Shown: positions 43,772-53,164, counted from the first letter of the stretch. The stretch is 64,000 nt of DNA from Heritagella caecorum (GCA_904419035.1 CAJFQL010000005.1:22423-86422); one strand, 5' to 3'. The notes: a model not told the origin generated them from the sequence alone. Numbers and translations are program-made.

Positions 43772-45418
43772 ATGAAGAAGATGAAGAAAATCATCGCTCT
43801 TCTGCTGGCCGTTTCCATGGTAGGTGCCATGGGTGCATGTTCGGGCAGCAATCAGAGCACGACCGACAATTCGTCTTCCGCAGCAGAAGGCAGCACCGAA
43901 AACGGGGAAAGTTCGGAAGCTCCCACTGCGACAGATGATGAAGGCCTGACCCCGAAAGAAGGCGGTGTACTGGTCATTGCACAGAGTGCCTCTCCGGCGA
44001 AACTGGACCCGGTCGAATATACGGGGACCTATGAAGGCTACATTATCGATCAGGTTTGCGATACCCTGGTAGATATGTCGCAGGACGGCGAAATCATTCC
44101 CAGCTTGGCAACGGAATGGACAGTCAGCGATGACGGCCTGTGCTACACCTTCACGCTGCGTGACGACGTATATTTCCATCCCGGTAAATATCAGGATGGC
44201 CGTAAAATGGTAGCGGACGACGTGAAATATTCGCTGGAACGCTCCAACGAACTGTCGGCCAACAGCCGTATTAAGATCGACCACTGTGAAGTCGTGGATG
44301 ACACGACGGTCAAAGTGTATCTGCCCTCTCCCTCCGCTACGTTCCTGACCACCTTGACGGACACCGGTAACTCCATTGTCCCGCAGGAAGAAGTAGAAGG
44401 CTGGGGCGATCAGTTCGGTGCTCATCTGGTAGGGACGGGCCCCTTCATGATGAAGGAATTCTCCCTGGATGAAAAGTGCGAACTGGTACGCAACGATAAA
44501 TATTGGGCGGCTAAGCCGAACCTGGACGGCGTCACGTTCACGGTAGTAACCGAAGCCGAACAGACCCTCAACGGCCTGCAGGCTGGCGATATCGATATGG
44601 CTTCGCTGTCCGGCGAATCCATCAAACTGGCCCGTGAAGATAAGAACCTGACGGTGCTGGAAAACCAGGCCCTGCAGTTCTCCTACATTTACTTTAATAT
44701 GGTAAATGGTCCCACGGCTGATAAGGAAGTGCGTAAAGCGCTGGTCATGGGCGTAAACCGCCAGGATCTGTGCGATGCTACGTATCCCTATGACTCGGCT
44801 ACGGTAGCTTCTCTGCCTCTGCCTCCTGGATCGTGGGCCTATGATGCTTCGCTGGAAGACCTGGTGCCCGACTATGACCCCGAAGGGGCCAAGCAGGTGC
44901 TGGCTGATGCCGGTTATGCCGACGGATTGGATCTGGACTTCTACACCTCCGACTCCAAGTCCAGCATGGATATGGCCACGGTGGCTCAGGCTGAATGGCA
45001 GCAGATTGGTGTCAACATCAACATTCAGACGTCCGAATGGGGCACGTTCTCGGAATACTGCGCCAACGGCAAGTGCGATATCTTCGCTATGGCCTGGACC
45101 TGGTATGCTGACCCGTACTTCTACCTGAACTATCTGTTCCACAGCTCGCACATCGGCAGCCAGGGCAACGGCCAGGGCTTCAATGTGCCGGAAGTCGATG
45201 AACTGCTGGATCAGGCTGAACAGGAAACCGATCAGGATACCCGCGCAAAGCTGTATCAGGAAGCCATCAAGAAGATTGTGGCCGAATATCCGCAGGTGGA
45301 CTATGCAAACCGTAAGAACATCACGGGTGTTACGTCCCGCGTACACGGCTTCAAGATGAGCACGGACAACGCGTTTGACCTGTGCAGCAGCGAAGCCAAC
45401 GTGTGGATCGAAGAATAA
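43772..45418 (+). CDS. Dipeptide/oligopeptide ABC transporter substrate-binding lipoprotein
   Basis: Family 5 solute-binding protein of 548 residues. The signal peptide ends in the lipobox VGAMGACSG (Cys about 24), followed by a Ser/Thr/Glu-rich linker (about 26-60). The folded part has the family sequences LVDMSQDGEIIPSLATEWTV, YTFTLRDDVYFHPG and KYWAAKPNLDGVTFTVV. The ligand is probably a di- or oligopeptide, but the two flanking peptidase genes and the AroM/DUF1177 operon suggest an unusual one. It is the first and probably the most expressed gene of the operon. Confidence 0.93.
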   Translation: MKKMKKIIALLLAVSMVGAMGACSGSNQSTTDNSSSAAEGSTENGESSEAPTATDDEGLTPKEGGVLVIAQSASPAKLDPVEYTGTYEGYIIDQVCDTLVDMSQDGEIIPSLATEWTVSDDGLCYTFTLRDDVYFHPGKYQDGRKMVADDVKYSLERSNELSANSRIKIDHCEVVDDTTVKVYLPSPSATFLTTLTDTGNSIVPQEEVEGWGDQFGAHLVGTGPFMMKEFSLDEKCELVRNDKYWAAKPNLDGVTFTVVTEAEQTLNGLQAGDIDMASLSGESIKLAREDKNLTVLENQALQFSYIYFNMVNGPTADKEVRKALVMGVNRQDLCDATYPYDSATVASLPLPPGSWAYDASLEDLVPDYDPEGAKQVLADAGYADGLDLDFYTSDSKSSMDMATVAQAEWQQIGVNINIQTSEWGTFSEYCANGKCDIFAMAWTWYADPYFYLNYLFHSSHIGSQGNGQGFNVPEVDELLDQAEQETDQDTRAKLYQEAIKKIVAEYPQVDYANRKNITGVTSRVHGFKMSTDNAFDLCSSEANVWIEE

Positions 45419-45439
45419 GAGACACAGAGGACGGTAACG

Positions 45440-45560
45440 CAAAACGGTTTGTGCGGTACAAGAACCGTTTTGTGCTGGTACAATTTTAAACAGCACTTTT
45501 TAAAGCGAAACCCAAATGCAATGAATAAGCGGCTGGCATCGTTTCGATCCGGCCGCTTAT
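45440..45560 (+). other. Two hairpins between substrate-binding protein and permease genes
   Basis: The first has arms CAAAACGGTT / AACCGTTTTG (45440-45449 / 45463-45472). The second has outer arms ATAAGCGGC / GCCGCTTAT (45525-45533 / 45552-45560) with an inner ATCG/CGAT stem, nearly a perfect 17-base hairpin. Neither is followed by a long T-run, so they fit 3' mRNA stabilisers or a partial terminator that raises the binding protein over the permeases. Confidence 0.6.
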
Positions 45561-45592
45561 CTCTATGAGTATCAAGAGCAGGTGATAAAAAA

Positions 45593-46552
45593 GTGGTTAA
45601 AACAATTCTGCGGCGCTTGCTGCAAATGATCCCTGTCCTTTTCGTGGTGGTAACCCTGACGTTTATCCTAACCCGTATGATTCCCGGTAACCCGGCAACG
45701 GCGGTATTGGGACCCCAGGCGACCACGGAAGACATTGCAAAAATGGAAGAAAAGATGGGGCTGAATAAGAGTAAGATCGAACAGTACGGCATGTACTGGA
45801 ACGATATTCTGCATGGGGACTTTGGTACCTCCTATGCGTATGGTACCCCGGTGCTCGATCTGCTGGGCCAGCGGATTCCCAATACGCTGGTGCTGTCACT
45901 GACGAGCCTGGTACTGGCGCTGCTCATCGGGATTCCGATCGGCGTCTATTCGGCCGTGCATCAAAACACAGCCTTTGACTACATCTTTATGTTTTTAGCC
46001 TTACTTGGCATATCGGTGCCCATATTCTGGTTCGCACTCATGATGGTACTCGTCTTTGCCGTAAATCTTGGGTGGTTCCCTGCCATGGGCATCGGTGATT
46101 GGAGTAATGGTTTCTGGGGGTACGTACAGTATATGGTGCTGCCGGTTATTTGTCTGACGCTGCACCCCATGGCGACATTTGCCCGTATTTCCCGTTCCAG
46201 CACGCTGGAAACCATCAATACCGATTACATCAAGGCCATGCGTTCCAAGGGGCTTTCGGAACCGAAGCTGCTGTGGAAACATGCGTTTAAAAATGCGCTG
46301 CCGCCCATCATTACCGTGGTTGGCATGCAGCTGGCTTACTGCGTGACCGGCGCCATGCTGACGGAAACGATCTTCTCGTGGCCGGGTATGGGTATGCTGA
46401 TTGTAAAGGCTGTTACGAACCGCGATTATTCACTGATTCAGGGTACCGTGGTTATTGTAGCGCTGGTATTTATTGTGGTGAATCTGCTGGTGGACCTGGC
46501 ATACATGCTGGTGAACCCGAAAGTCAGTTATGAAGGAGGCGGGAAAAACTAA
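45593..46552 (+). CDS. dppB: Dipeptide ABC transporter permease DppB-like
   Basis: A 319-residue inner permease with six membrane segments. Family signatures are TFILTRMIPGNPATAVLG near the start and the EAA-type loop ARISRSSTLETINTDYIKAM, followed by RSKGLSEPKLLWKHAFKNAL. The start is GTG 45593, with a weak ribosome site. It overlaps the next gene by one base (TAATG). It forms a heterodimer with the DppC-like protein. Confidence 0.94.
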   Translation: MVKTILRRLLQMIPVLFVVVTLTFILTRMIPGNPATAVLGPQATTEDIAKMEEKMGLNKSKIEQYGMYWNDILHGDFGTSYAYGTPVLDLLGQRIPNTLVLSLTSLVLALLIGIPIGVYSAVHQNTAFDYIFMFLALLGISVPIFWFALMMVLVFAVNLGWFPAMGIGDWSNGFWGYVQYMVLPVICLTLHPMATFARISRSSTLETINTDYIKAMRSKGLSEPKLLWKHAFKNALPPIITVVGMQLAYCVTGAMLTETIFSWPGMGMLIVKAVTNRDYSLIQGTVVIVALVFIVVNLLVDLAYMLVNPKVSYEGGGKN

Positions 46553-47466
46553 TGGCACATACGACTGGAGTTCTGAGCCGCGAAGCGCAGAACGAAATGC
46601 TAAAAAAAGAGCGCCGTGCCAACAATGCCTGGCACAAGCTCCTTCGTAATAAAATGGCACTGGTGGGCTTTATCATTGTCTGCCTGGTGTTTTTGATGGC
46701 GATTCTGGCGCCGGTTATTGCGCCGTGTGATCCGGCGGCTATTAGCCCTCTGGATAAACTTAAGGGCCCGGGTTATGTAAGCAGCAAAGGGATTACCCAT
46801 TGGCTGGGCACCGATGAATTTGGGCGTGACCTGTTGTCCCGACTGATTTATGGGGCTCAAATTTCCGTAGTGGTTGCTATCGGTTCCACGGTAGTAGGCG
46901 GCGTGATTGGGATTTTGCTGGGGCTCATTGCCGGGTATAAAGGCGGCCTGGTAGATTCCATTATTATGCGTATTATGGACGGCATGTTTGCCTTTCCGTT
47001 TTTGCTGTTGGCCATGATTATGGTGACTGTATTGGGCAGCGGCATTCAGAATGTTATTATTGCCATTGGCGTGGCCAACGTACCCAGTTTTGCCCGTATG
47101 GTGCGCGGCCAGGTCCATGTGGTGAAAAATGAAGAATACTGTAATGCCGCCCGGGCTTTGGGCGAAGGCGACGCCCGGATTTTGTTCCGGCATATTCTTC
47201 CGAATACCATTTCCCCCATTGTGGTCTATGCCACGATGAACATGGCCAGCGCCATTCTTTCTGAAGCATCGCTGAGTTTCCTGGGGTTGGGCATTACGCC
47301 TCCCACCGCTTCCTGGGGCAACATTTTGACTTCCGGGAAAGGCTATCTGCAAACGGCCCCCCATCTGGCGACCGAAGCCGGTCTGTGCATTTTGATTACG
47401 GTGATCGGCTTTAACCTGTTGGGCGACGGGATCCGCGACGTTCTGGACCCGAAGATGAAGAAATAA
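46552..47466 (+). CDS. dppC: Dipeptide ABC transporter permease DppC-like
   Basis: A 304-residue permease with six membrane segments. An N-terminal OppC_N-like segment (NNAWHKLLRNKMALVGF) is followed by the motif HWLGTDEFGRDLLSRLIYG. The ATPase-contacting loop is MVRGQVHVVKNEEYCNAAR then ALGEGDARILFRHILPN. It is translationally coupled to dppB. Confidence 0.94.
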   Translation: MAHTTGVLSREAQNEMLKKERRANNAWHKLLRNKMALVGFIIVCLVFLMAILAPVIAPCDPAAISPLDKLKGPGYVSSKGITHWLGTDEFGRDLLSRLIYGAQISVVVAIGSTVVGGVIGILLGLIAGYKGGLVDSIIMRIMDGMFAFPFLLLAMIMVTVLGSGIQNVIIAIGVANVPSFARMVRGQVHVVKNEEYCNAARALGEGDARILFRHILPNTISPIVVYATMNMASAILSEASLSFLGLGITPPTASWGNILTSGKGYLQTAPHLATEAGLCILITVIGFNLLGDGIRDVLDPKMKK

Positions 47467-47478
47467 GAGGACCGGCAC

Positions 47479-48657
47479 ATGGAACAAAAGGAACGGATCC
47501 TGCAAAGGATGAAGTCTATTTCGGACAAACTGTTTGCCCTTTCCGATGCGATTTTTCAAAACCCCGAATATTGCTTCCAGGAACATAAAGCAGTGGCGGC
47601 CGTGGCTGCCCTGCTCAATGACCTAGGTTTTTCGGTAGAAACCGGTGTAGGTGGACTGGATACAGCGGTACGCGGTGTCTATGACAGCGGCCGCCCAGGC
47701 CCAAACCTGGCCTTTTTGGGTGAATATGACGCGGTGCCCGGTATGGGGCATGCCTGCGGCCATAATTTGATGACGCCCATTGCCATTGGCGCGGCGTATG
47801 CACTCATGCCCCTAGTCGATGAATGCGGGGGCAAGCTGACGGTGCTAGGGTGCCCGGCCGAAGAAGGCGGCGGTGGAAAAATCCACATGCTGCAGGCTGG
47901 GGCCTTTCACGGGATTGATGCCGCGATGCTGATTCATCCCGCCAATGAGACGGTGGTCAATGACCTTTCCTATTCGTCTACCAGTTTATTGGTCGAATTT
48001 TTCGGGAAAAAGGCCCATGCGGTCACTTGGCCCGAAGAGGGGATCAATGCGCTGGCGCCGGTATTACAGCTGTTGCAGACACTGGCACTGCTGCAGCCCC
48101 AAATTGCCGGAAAAGGCTGGGTGCTGGGTGTCGTGCGCGACGGCGGCGAAACGCCGGTCATGGTGCCGGAGCATGCCAGTGCCGAAATCTTGGTGCGTTC
48201 ATTCAGTATGAAAGATAAATGGGCGCTGGTTGAGCGGGTGAAAACCATGGCTGAGGCTGCGGCTCAGATGACGGGAACCCGGGTAGAGGTTCACACGCTG
48301 CGGGATTCCTATGAAGATATCCGCAATAACCCGGTTTTGGAAGATCTACTAGGCGAAGGGCTGCAGGCGATGGGGGAAACCATCCGGCCCCGCCGGCGGG
48401 AACTGGGGATCGGAACAACGGACATGGGCAATGTGACCCATGAAGTGCCGGGGTTGCAGTCGTATATTCAGGTGGTACCGCTTTTGCGCGGCCACACGCC
48501 GGAATTTGAGAAAGCCTGTGGGTCGCCGGACGGCCGCCATGCGTTATGGCAGGCTGCCGGAGCCGAGGCGCTGGCAGGCGCCCAGCTGTTCTTGCATCCC
48601 GAAAAAATGGAACAAGTCAAACAGGCGTTCCTTGCCATGAAAGCCAAGTACGAATAA
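47479..48657 (+). CDS. M20 family amidohydrolase/peptidase (AbgB/HipO type)
   Basis: A 392-residue metal-dependent amidohydrolase of the M20D group. Metal-binding pieces are GEYDAVPGMGHACGHNLM (about 72-89) and the acidic cluster CPAEEGGGGKIHM (about 127-139). Relatives hydrolyse N-acyl amino acids, hippurate, indole-acetyl amino acids or p-aminobenzoyl-glutamate. The gene sits between the permease and ATPase genes of the peptide importer, so it probably cleaves the imported compound in the cytosol. GAGG lies before the ATG. Confidence 0.87.
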   Translation: MEQKERILQRMKSISDKLFALSDAIFQNPEYCFQEHKAVAAVAALLNDLGFSVETGVGGLDTAVRGVYDSGRPGPNLAFLGEYDAVPGMGHACGHNLMTPIAIGAAYALMPLVDECGGKLTVLGCPAEEGGGGKIHMLQAGAFHGIDAAMLIHPANETVVNDLSYSSTSLLVEFFGKKAHAVTWPEEGINALAPVLQLLQTLALLQPQIAGKGWVLGVVRDGGETPVMVPEHASAEILVRSFSMKDKWALVERVKTMAEAAAQMTGTRVEVHTLRDSYEDIRNNPVLEDLLGEGLQAMGETIRPRRRELGIGTTDMGNVTHEVPGLQSYIQVVPLLRGHTPEFEKACGSPDGRHALWQAAGAEALAGAQLFLHPEKMEQVKQAFLAMKAKYE

Positions 48658-48672
48658 CACGGGAGGGAAACC

Positions 48673-49686
48673 ATGAGCGAAGAAATCTTGAAGGTCGAAA
48701 ACTTAAAGACTTACTTCTTCACGGCCAGCGGCGTAGCAAAAGCCGTTGACGGTGTGAGTTATACATTAAAAAAAGGCGAAATCTTGGGAATCGTAGGGGA
48801 ATCGGGTTCCGGCAAAAGCGTATCGGCTTCGTCGGTAATCCGGCTGCTGCCCAAAACCGGGCGTGTGGTAGATGGTACGATTCTGTTTGAAGGCAAAGAT
48901 ATGCGCAAGATTTCCGACAAGGAATTGCGCAAAATCCGCGGCAGCGATATTTCGGTTATTTTCCAGGACCCCATGACATCGCTGGATCCTGTTTTCAAAG
49001 TGGGCAGCCAGATGGTGGAGCTGATCCGCACCCATAACAAAGTCAGCAAAGAAGAAGCCCGCAAAATTGCAGTGGAAAACCTGGCACTGGTCGGGATTCC
49101 CGACCCGGAACGGCGGATGAATGCGTATCCGCATGAACTGTCCGGTGGTATGTGCCAGCGCGTGATGATCGCGATGGCCATCAGCTGCCATCCCAAGTTT
49201 ATGATTGCCGACGAACCGACCACGGCACTGGACGTGACGGTGCAGGCGCAGGTATTGGGGCTGCTGAAAGAACTGCAGGAAAAGACCGACACCGCCATTA
49301 TGCTGATTACCCACAACCTGGGGATTGTATGGAAGATGTGCGACACCGTTATGGTTATGTACGCGGGAAAAACCGTCGAATTTGCCGACATGAAGGAACT
49401 GTATAAAAACCCGTTGCATCCGTACACCTGGGGCCTGCTCGATTCGATTCCGAAACTGTCTGATACGGAAAAAGCCGAATTGAAGGCTATCCCCGGTACG
49501 CCGCCGGATCTGCGTTTAACGGGCAAATGCTGCAATTTCTACAACCGTTGCCCGTATGCGACGGATATTTGCCGTGAACAGGTGCCGGAACTGGTGGAAG
49601 TGGCACCCGGCCATAAAGTAGCCTGCCACCATCAGAACGGTGTAGAAACGCTTGTAAGAGGAAAGGAGGCGGCCAGCGATGAGTGA
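48673..49686 (+). CDS. dppD: Dipeptide ABC transporter ATP-binding protein DppD-like
   Basis: A 337-residue ATPase. Walker A is GESGSGKSVSA (about 40-50), signature LSGGMCQRV, Walker B KFMIADEPTTALD. The C-terminal oligopeptide-type domain has the iron-sulfur-like cysteine set CCNFYNRCPYATDICREQ, as in OppD/DppD. It overlaps dppF by 8 bases. Confidence 0.95.
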   Translation: MSEEILKVENLKTYFFTASGVAKAVDGVSYTLKKGEILGIVGESGSGKSVSASSVIRLLPKTGRVVDGTILFEGKDMRKISDKELRKIRGSDISVIFQDPMTSLDPVFKVGSQMVELIRTHNKVSKEEARKIAVENLALVGIPDPERRMNAYPHELSGGMCQRVMIAMAISCHPKFMIADEPTTALDVTVQAQVLGLLKELQEKTDTAIMLITHNLGIVWKMCDTVMVMYAGKTVEFADMKELYKNPLHPYTWGLLDSIPKLSDTEKAELKAIPGTPPDLRLTGKCCNFYNRCPYATDICREQVPELVEVAPGHKVACHHQNGVETLVRGKEAASDE

Positions 49687-50671
49687 TCAGCCTATTCTGC
49701 AGATCCGCGATCTGTGCAAAGATTTTAAAGTGCGCAGTGCCAAATTGTTTGAGGGCCCCAAACAGCTGCATGCCCTTTCTCATGTAAGTTTGGATATTCA
49801 AAAAGGGGAAACCCTGGGTGTAATCGGGGAATCCGGGTGCGGAAAATCCACCCTGGGCCGCTGTGTGGTAGGGCTTCATTCGGTAACCAGCGGTGACATT
49901 ATCTATAAGGGGAAAAACCTGAAGGAACTGCATACCAAAGAAGAACGCCGGAACCGTCACAAGAATATTCAGATTGTTTTTCAGGACCCGTATTCGTCCC
50001 TGAACCCCCGTATGACTTGCGGCCAGCTCATTGAAGAAGGGCTGATTGTGCACAACCTGGAACCCGATAAGAAAAAACGGCGGGAACGGGTTTTTGCCAT
50101 GATGCAAAAGGTGGGGCTGGATGTTCAGCACATTGAACGGTTCCCCCACGAGTTTTCCGGCGGCCAGCGGCAGCGTATCAACGTAGCGCGTGCGCTGATC
50201 CTCAACCCGGAAATTATTGTGTGCGACGAACCTGTGTCGGCACTGGACGTATCCATCCAGGCGCAGGTACTGAATTTGTTCCGTTCCATTCAAAAGGAAT
50301 TTAACCTGACATACATCTTTATTTCCCATGACCTGAGCGTGATTAAGCATGTCAGCGACCGGATTGCCATTATGTATCTGGGTACGGTGGTCGAACTGTG
50401 TGCGGCCGATAAAATCTATCATAATCCGCTGCATCCGTATACGAAAGCATTGCTGTCGGCCATTCCGCCGGACAGTCCTTTTGAAACCCGGGAACAGATC
50501 AAACTGGAAGGCGATATCCCCAGCCCCATTGGCGATATGAAAGGTTGTCCTCTGGCGGGCCGCTGCCCGTATGCGACGGCGCGTTGCCATGAAGAACGGC
50601 CCCAGCTGCGGGAAGTGGAAGAAGGGCACCAGGTGGCTTGCTTCCTAATGGAGCAGGGAAAACAGAACTAA
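49679..50671 (+). CDS. dppF: Dipeptide ABC transporter ATP-binding protein DppF-like
   Basis: A 330-residue ATPase with Walker A GESGCGKSTLGR (about 48-59), signature FSGGQRQRIN and Walker B IIVCDEPVSALD. The C-terminal cysteine cluster CPLAGRCPYATARC matches DppF. It overlaps dppD by 8 bases and is followed after 37 bases by the second M20 gene. It completes a full transporter: binding protein, two permeases, two ATPases. Confidence 0.95.
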   Translation: MSDQPILQIRDLCKDFKVRSAKLFEGPKQLHALSHVSLDIQKGETLGVIGESGCGKSTLGRCVVGLHSVTSGDIIYKGKNLKELHTKEERRNRHKNIQIVFQDPYSSLNPRMTCGQLIEEGLIVHNLEPDKKKRRERVFAMMQKVGLDVQHIERFPHEFSGGQRQRINVARALILNPEIIVCDEPVSALDVSIQAQVLNLFRSIQKEFNLTYIFISHDLSVIKHVSDRIAIMYLGTVVELCAADKIYHNPLHPYTKALLSAIPPDSPFETREQIKLEGDIPSPIGDMKGCPLAGRCPYATARCHEERPQLREVEEGHQVACFLMEQGKQN

Positions 50672-50708
50672 CAGGGCCATTGAATGGGAAGAAAGAAGGC
50701 ACAAATCC

Positions 50709-51965
50709 ATGAACCAGGAAACAAAGAAAAAACTGCATGAAGCCGTTTTGGCGCATAAAGATGAATTGGTGCAGCTGGTCTCTCAGCTGATTCAGATCAA
50801 CAGCGAGAACCCTTGTGGTACGCAAGACGAAGTCATTGCGTTTGTGCGCCAGTACCTTGGTAAATGCGGCATTGAAACCCAGCAGATTGATACCATTGAG
50901 GGACATCCCATCGTCACGGCTGAAATGGGGAACCGCAGTGGGTACAACCTGATCCTCAATGGCCACGTAGACGTGGTGCCCATTGGGGACCCGAAGGGGT
51001 GGGATTTTGATCCCTGCGGCGGGGAAATTACCGAAACCACGATTCGTGGCCGCGGAACCAGCGATATGAAAGCCGGTGTAGCCTGTTTGCTGTTCACCAT
51101 GCGTATGCTCAAAGAAAGCGGCGCGAAACTGGGTGGCTGCCTGCGGCTTCACATTGTGTCTGATGAAGAAGCCGGCGGCCGGGGGACCCGGTGGCTGTGC
51201 GAAAACGGGTATGCTGATGGTGCGCAGGCTTGCCTGATTGCCGAACCGACGTCGTATGATAATATTGAAATCGGCCAAAAGGGCGGTATGCATATGAAGC
51301 TGATCGCCCATGGTACTCCCGCCCACGGCAGTTTGGGCAATTACAAAGGCGATAATGCCATTATGAAAATGGGACGGCTACTGCAGCATGTCAATGAGCT
51401 GACCGCTGTACCCGGCCATTTTGCACCGGAACAGAAACAGGCGCTGGAAAATTCCCGTTTGGTTTGCGAAAAAGCCAACGCCAACGGCTCGGCCGATGCG
51501 ATTGACCATTTGACCTGCAACCCCGGCATTATTCAGGGCGGCAACAAGATCAACATGGTGCCCGATACCTGCGAATGCCTGTGCGACTGCCGTCTGCCTA
51601 TTGGGATTCGCCATGAAGATATCGAAGAAGCCGTGAAAAAGATGATCGAAAACAGCGGCGAAACGGGGATCGAGTACGAACTCGATTACCACAGCGAAGC
51701 GAATTTCACCGATTACGATGCTCCCATCGTTCGCATGGTGCATAAAAATGCGGAAGCCATCTGGGGAAGGACCGTACTGCCTGCTTATCAGTGGGCGTCC
51801 AGTGATGCCAAGTATTACCGCGACTTGGGCATTCAGACGATTCAGTATGGACCGGCCAACTGCGAAGGCATCCATGGTTACAACGAAGATGTCGATATTG
51901 AAGACGTCATTCATGCAGCCGAAATTTATATGCTCTCGTTCTGCGAACTGCTGGATGTGGAGTAA
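50709..51965 (+). CDS. M20 family peptidase (ArgE/DapE/ACY1 group)
   Basis: A 418-residue metal-dependent peptidase. The two metal motifs are LNGHVDVVPIGDPKGWDFDP and GRGTSDMKAGVACLLF, and the catalytic Glu region is SDEEAGGRGTRWLCE. Homologues include acetylornithine and succinyl-diaminopimelate deacylases and dipeptidases. As the second M20 gene in the importer operon, it may give a sequential hydrolysis step with the M20D enzyme. A terminator follows. Confidence 0.9.
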   Translation: MNQETKKKLHEAVLAHKDELVQLVSQLIQINSENPCGTQDEVIAFVRQYLGKCGIETQQIDTIEGHPIVTAEMGNRSGYNLILNGHVDVVPIGDPKGWDFDPCGGEITETTIRGRGTSDMKAGVACLLFTMRMLKESGAKLGGCLRLHIVSDEEAGGRGTRWLCENGYADGAQACLIAEPTSYDNIEIGQKGGMHMKLIAHGTPAHGSLGNYKGDNAIMKMGRLLQHVNELTAVPGHFAPEQKQALENSRLVCEKANANGSADAIDHLTCNPGIIQGGNKINMVPDTCECLCDCRLPIGIRHEDIEEAVKKMIENSGETGIEYELDYHSEANFTDYDAPIVRMVHKNAEAIWGRTVLPAYQWASSDAKYYRDLGIQTIQYGPANCEGIHGYNEDVDIEDVIHAAEIYMLSFCELLDVE

Positions 51966-51990
51966 AGGAATCTTTTTTATCACCTGGGAA

Positions 51991-52032
51991 CAGGGCTTTG
52001 ATAGGGTGGGAACTATCAAAGCTCTGTTTCTC
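51991..52032 (+). terminator. Terminator of the dipeptide transporter operon
   Basis: Stem GCTTTGATAG / CTATCAAAGC at the core of arms 51991-52004 / 52013-52026, 8-base loop, then a T-rich run. Confidence 0.88.
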
Positions 52033-52122
52033 TTTTTTCTGGCTTTTTTCCGCTGTTTCCGTTATACTTAGGGCAGGAGACCGGACCCGATACGTCCGGC
52101 ACAAGGAAAGGAGACCTATTTG

Positions 52123-53061
52123 ATGAGTCACATCAAGTTTCCGCCTATGGCGGAGGAAACCCGGGTGCGCCTGTTGCAGCCGCCCAAAGGAAAGGTGAAA
52201 GCCGTTCTGGATACCGATACGTTTAACGAAATTGACGACCAGTTTGCCGTGGTGTACGCTCTGCTCAGCCCCGAAAAAATTGATTTGCAGGCCATTTATG
52301 CGGCACCGTACTTCAACGAAAAATCTACCGGTCCCAAGGATGGCATGGAAAAAAGCTATGAAGAAATCCATCGGATTCTTACCCGAATGAATGTACAAAA
52401 GGAAAATTTTGTGTTCAAAGGAAGCGACCGGTACCTGCCGGCTGATAAAACGCCGGTGATGTCGCCCGCCGCGGAAGACCTGGTGAAAAAAGCCCGGGCC
52501 TGCACAACGGAAGAGCCTTTGTATGTACTGGCCATTGGGGCTATTACGAATGTGGCGTCGGCCCTTTTGATGGCGCCGGACATTGTGGATAAAGTAGTCA
52601 TTGTGTGGCTGGGTGGCCACGCGCTTCATTGGCCCGATACGAAAGAATTCAATTTAATCCAGGACGTACCGGCGGCCCAGGTGGTGTTCGATTGCGGGGC
52701 GGCGGTGGTACAGCTGCCGTGCATGGGCGTCGTGGACCACATGATTACCACGCTACCGGAAGTGAACACGTTTATCAAAGGCCGCGGGGCGATTGGCGAT
52801 TTTCTGGCCCAACGGTATTTCGAGTGCAGCGACGACCACTTTGCCTATTCCCGGGTGATCTGGGATCCCACGGTGATTGCGTGGCTGGTGTGCCCGGAAG
52901 GGGAAGAAACCCAGCTGCGGCACAGCCCCATTGTGACGCTGGAAGGCACCTACAGTGTGGACGAAAACCGCCATTTGTATGGGTATGTAAGCCGGGTCAA
53001 TCGGGACCGTATTTTTGGGGATTTGTTCCGGCGGCTGCAGGCATACGCGGAAAAACAGTAA
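52123..53061 (+). CDS. Nucleoside hydrolase (IU-NH family)
   Basis: A 312-residue enzyme that hydrolyses the N-glycosidic bond of nucleosides to base and ribose. The metal-binding motif is DTDTFNEIDDQFAVVYAL (about 27-44), a longer form of the usual DTDxxxDD. The rest of the active site is IGAITNVASALL and a late SRVIWDPT. Specificity cannot be read from this. The start is ATG 52123, 9 bases after AAAGGAG; a TTG just ahead is less likely. It stands alone after the transporter terminator. Confidence 0.9.
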   Translation: MSHIKFPPMAEETRVRLLQPPKGKVKAVLDTDTFNEIDDQFAVVYALLSPEKIDLQAIYAAPYFNEKSTGPKDGMEKSYEEIHRILTRMNVQKENFVFKGSDRYLPADKTPVMSPAAEDLVKKARACTTEEPLYVLAIGAITNVASALLMAPDIVDKVVIVWLGGHALHWPDTKEFNLIQDVPAAQVVFDCGAAVVQLPCMGVVDHMITTLPEVNTFIKGRGAIGDFLAQRYFECSDDHFAYSRVIWDPTVIAWLVCPEGEETQLRHSPIVTLEGTYSVDENRHLYGYVSRVNRDRIFGDLFRRLQAYAEKQ

Positions 53062-53071
53062 TTGCCCTCTC

Positions 53072-53101
53072 TTGCCAGAAGGCCCCGCCATCTGGTATAC
53101 T
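53072..53101 (+). promoter_or_regulatory. Promoter of a short leader transcript before the dehydrogenase gene
   Basis: TTGCCA (53072-53077), 18-base spacer, TATACT (53096-53101), 11 bases after the nucleoside hydrolase stop. The only downstream elements before the dehydrogenase gene are a short ORF and a terminator. Confidence 0.5.
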
Positions 53102-53164
53102 AATAGAACCAGGTATGTTCGGGTTTTGAAAAACTCGTATACGGTAAGGAAAAGCGAGGGGCCT

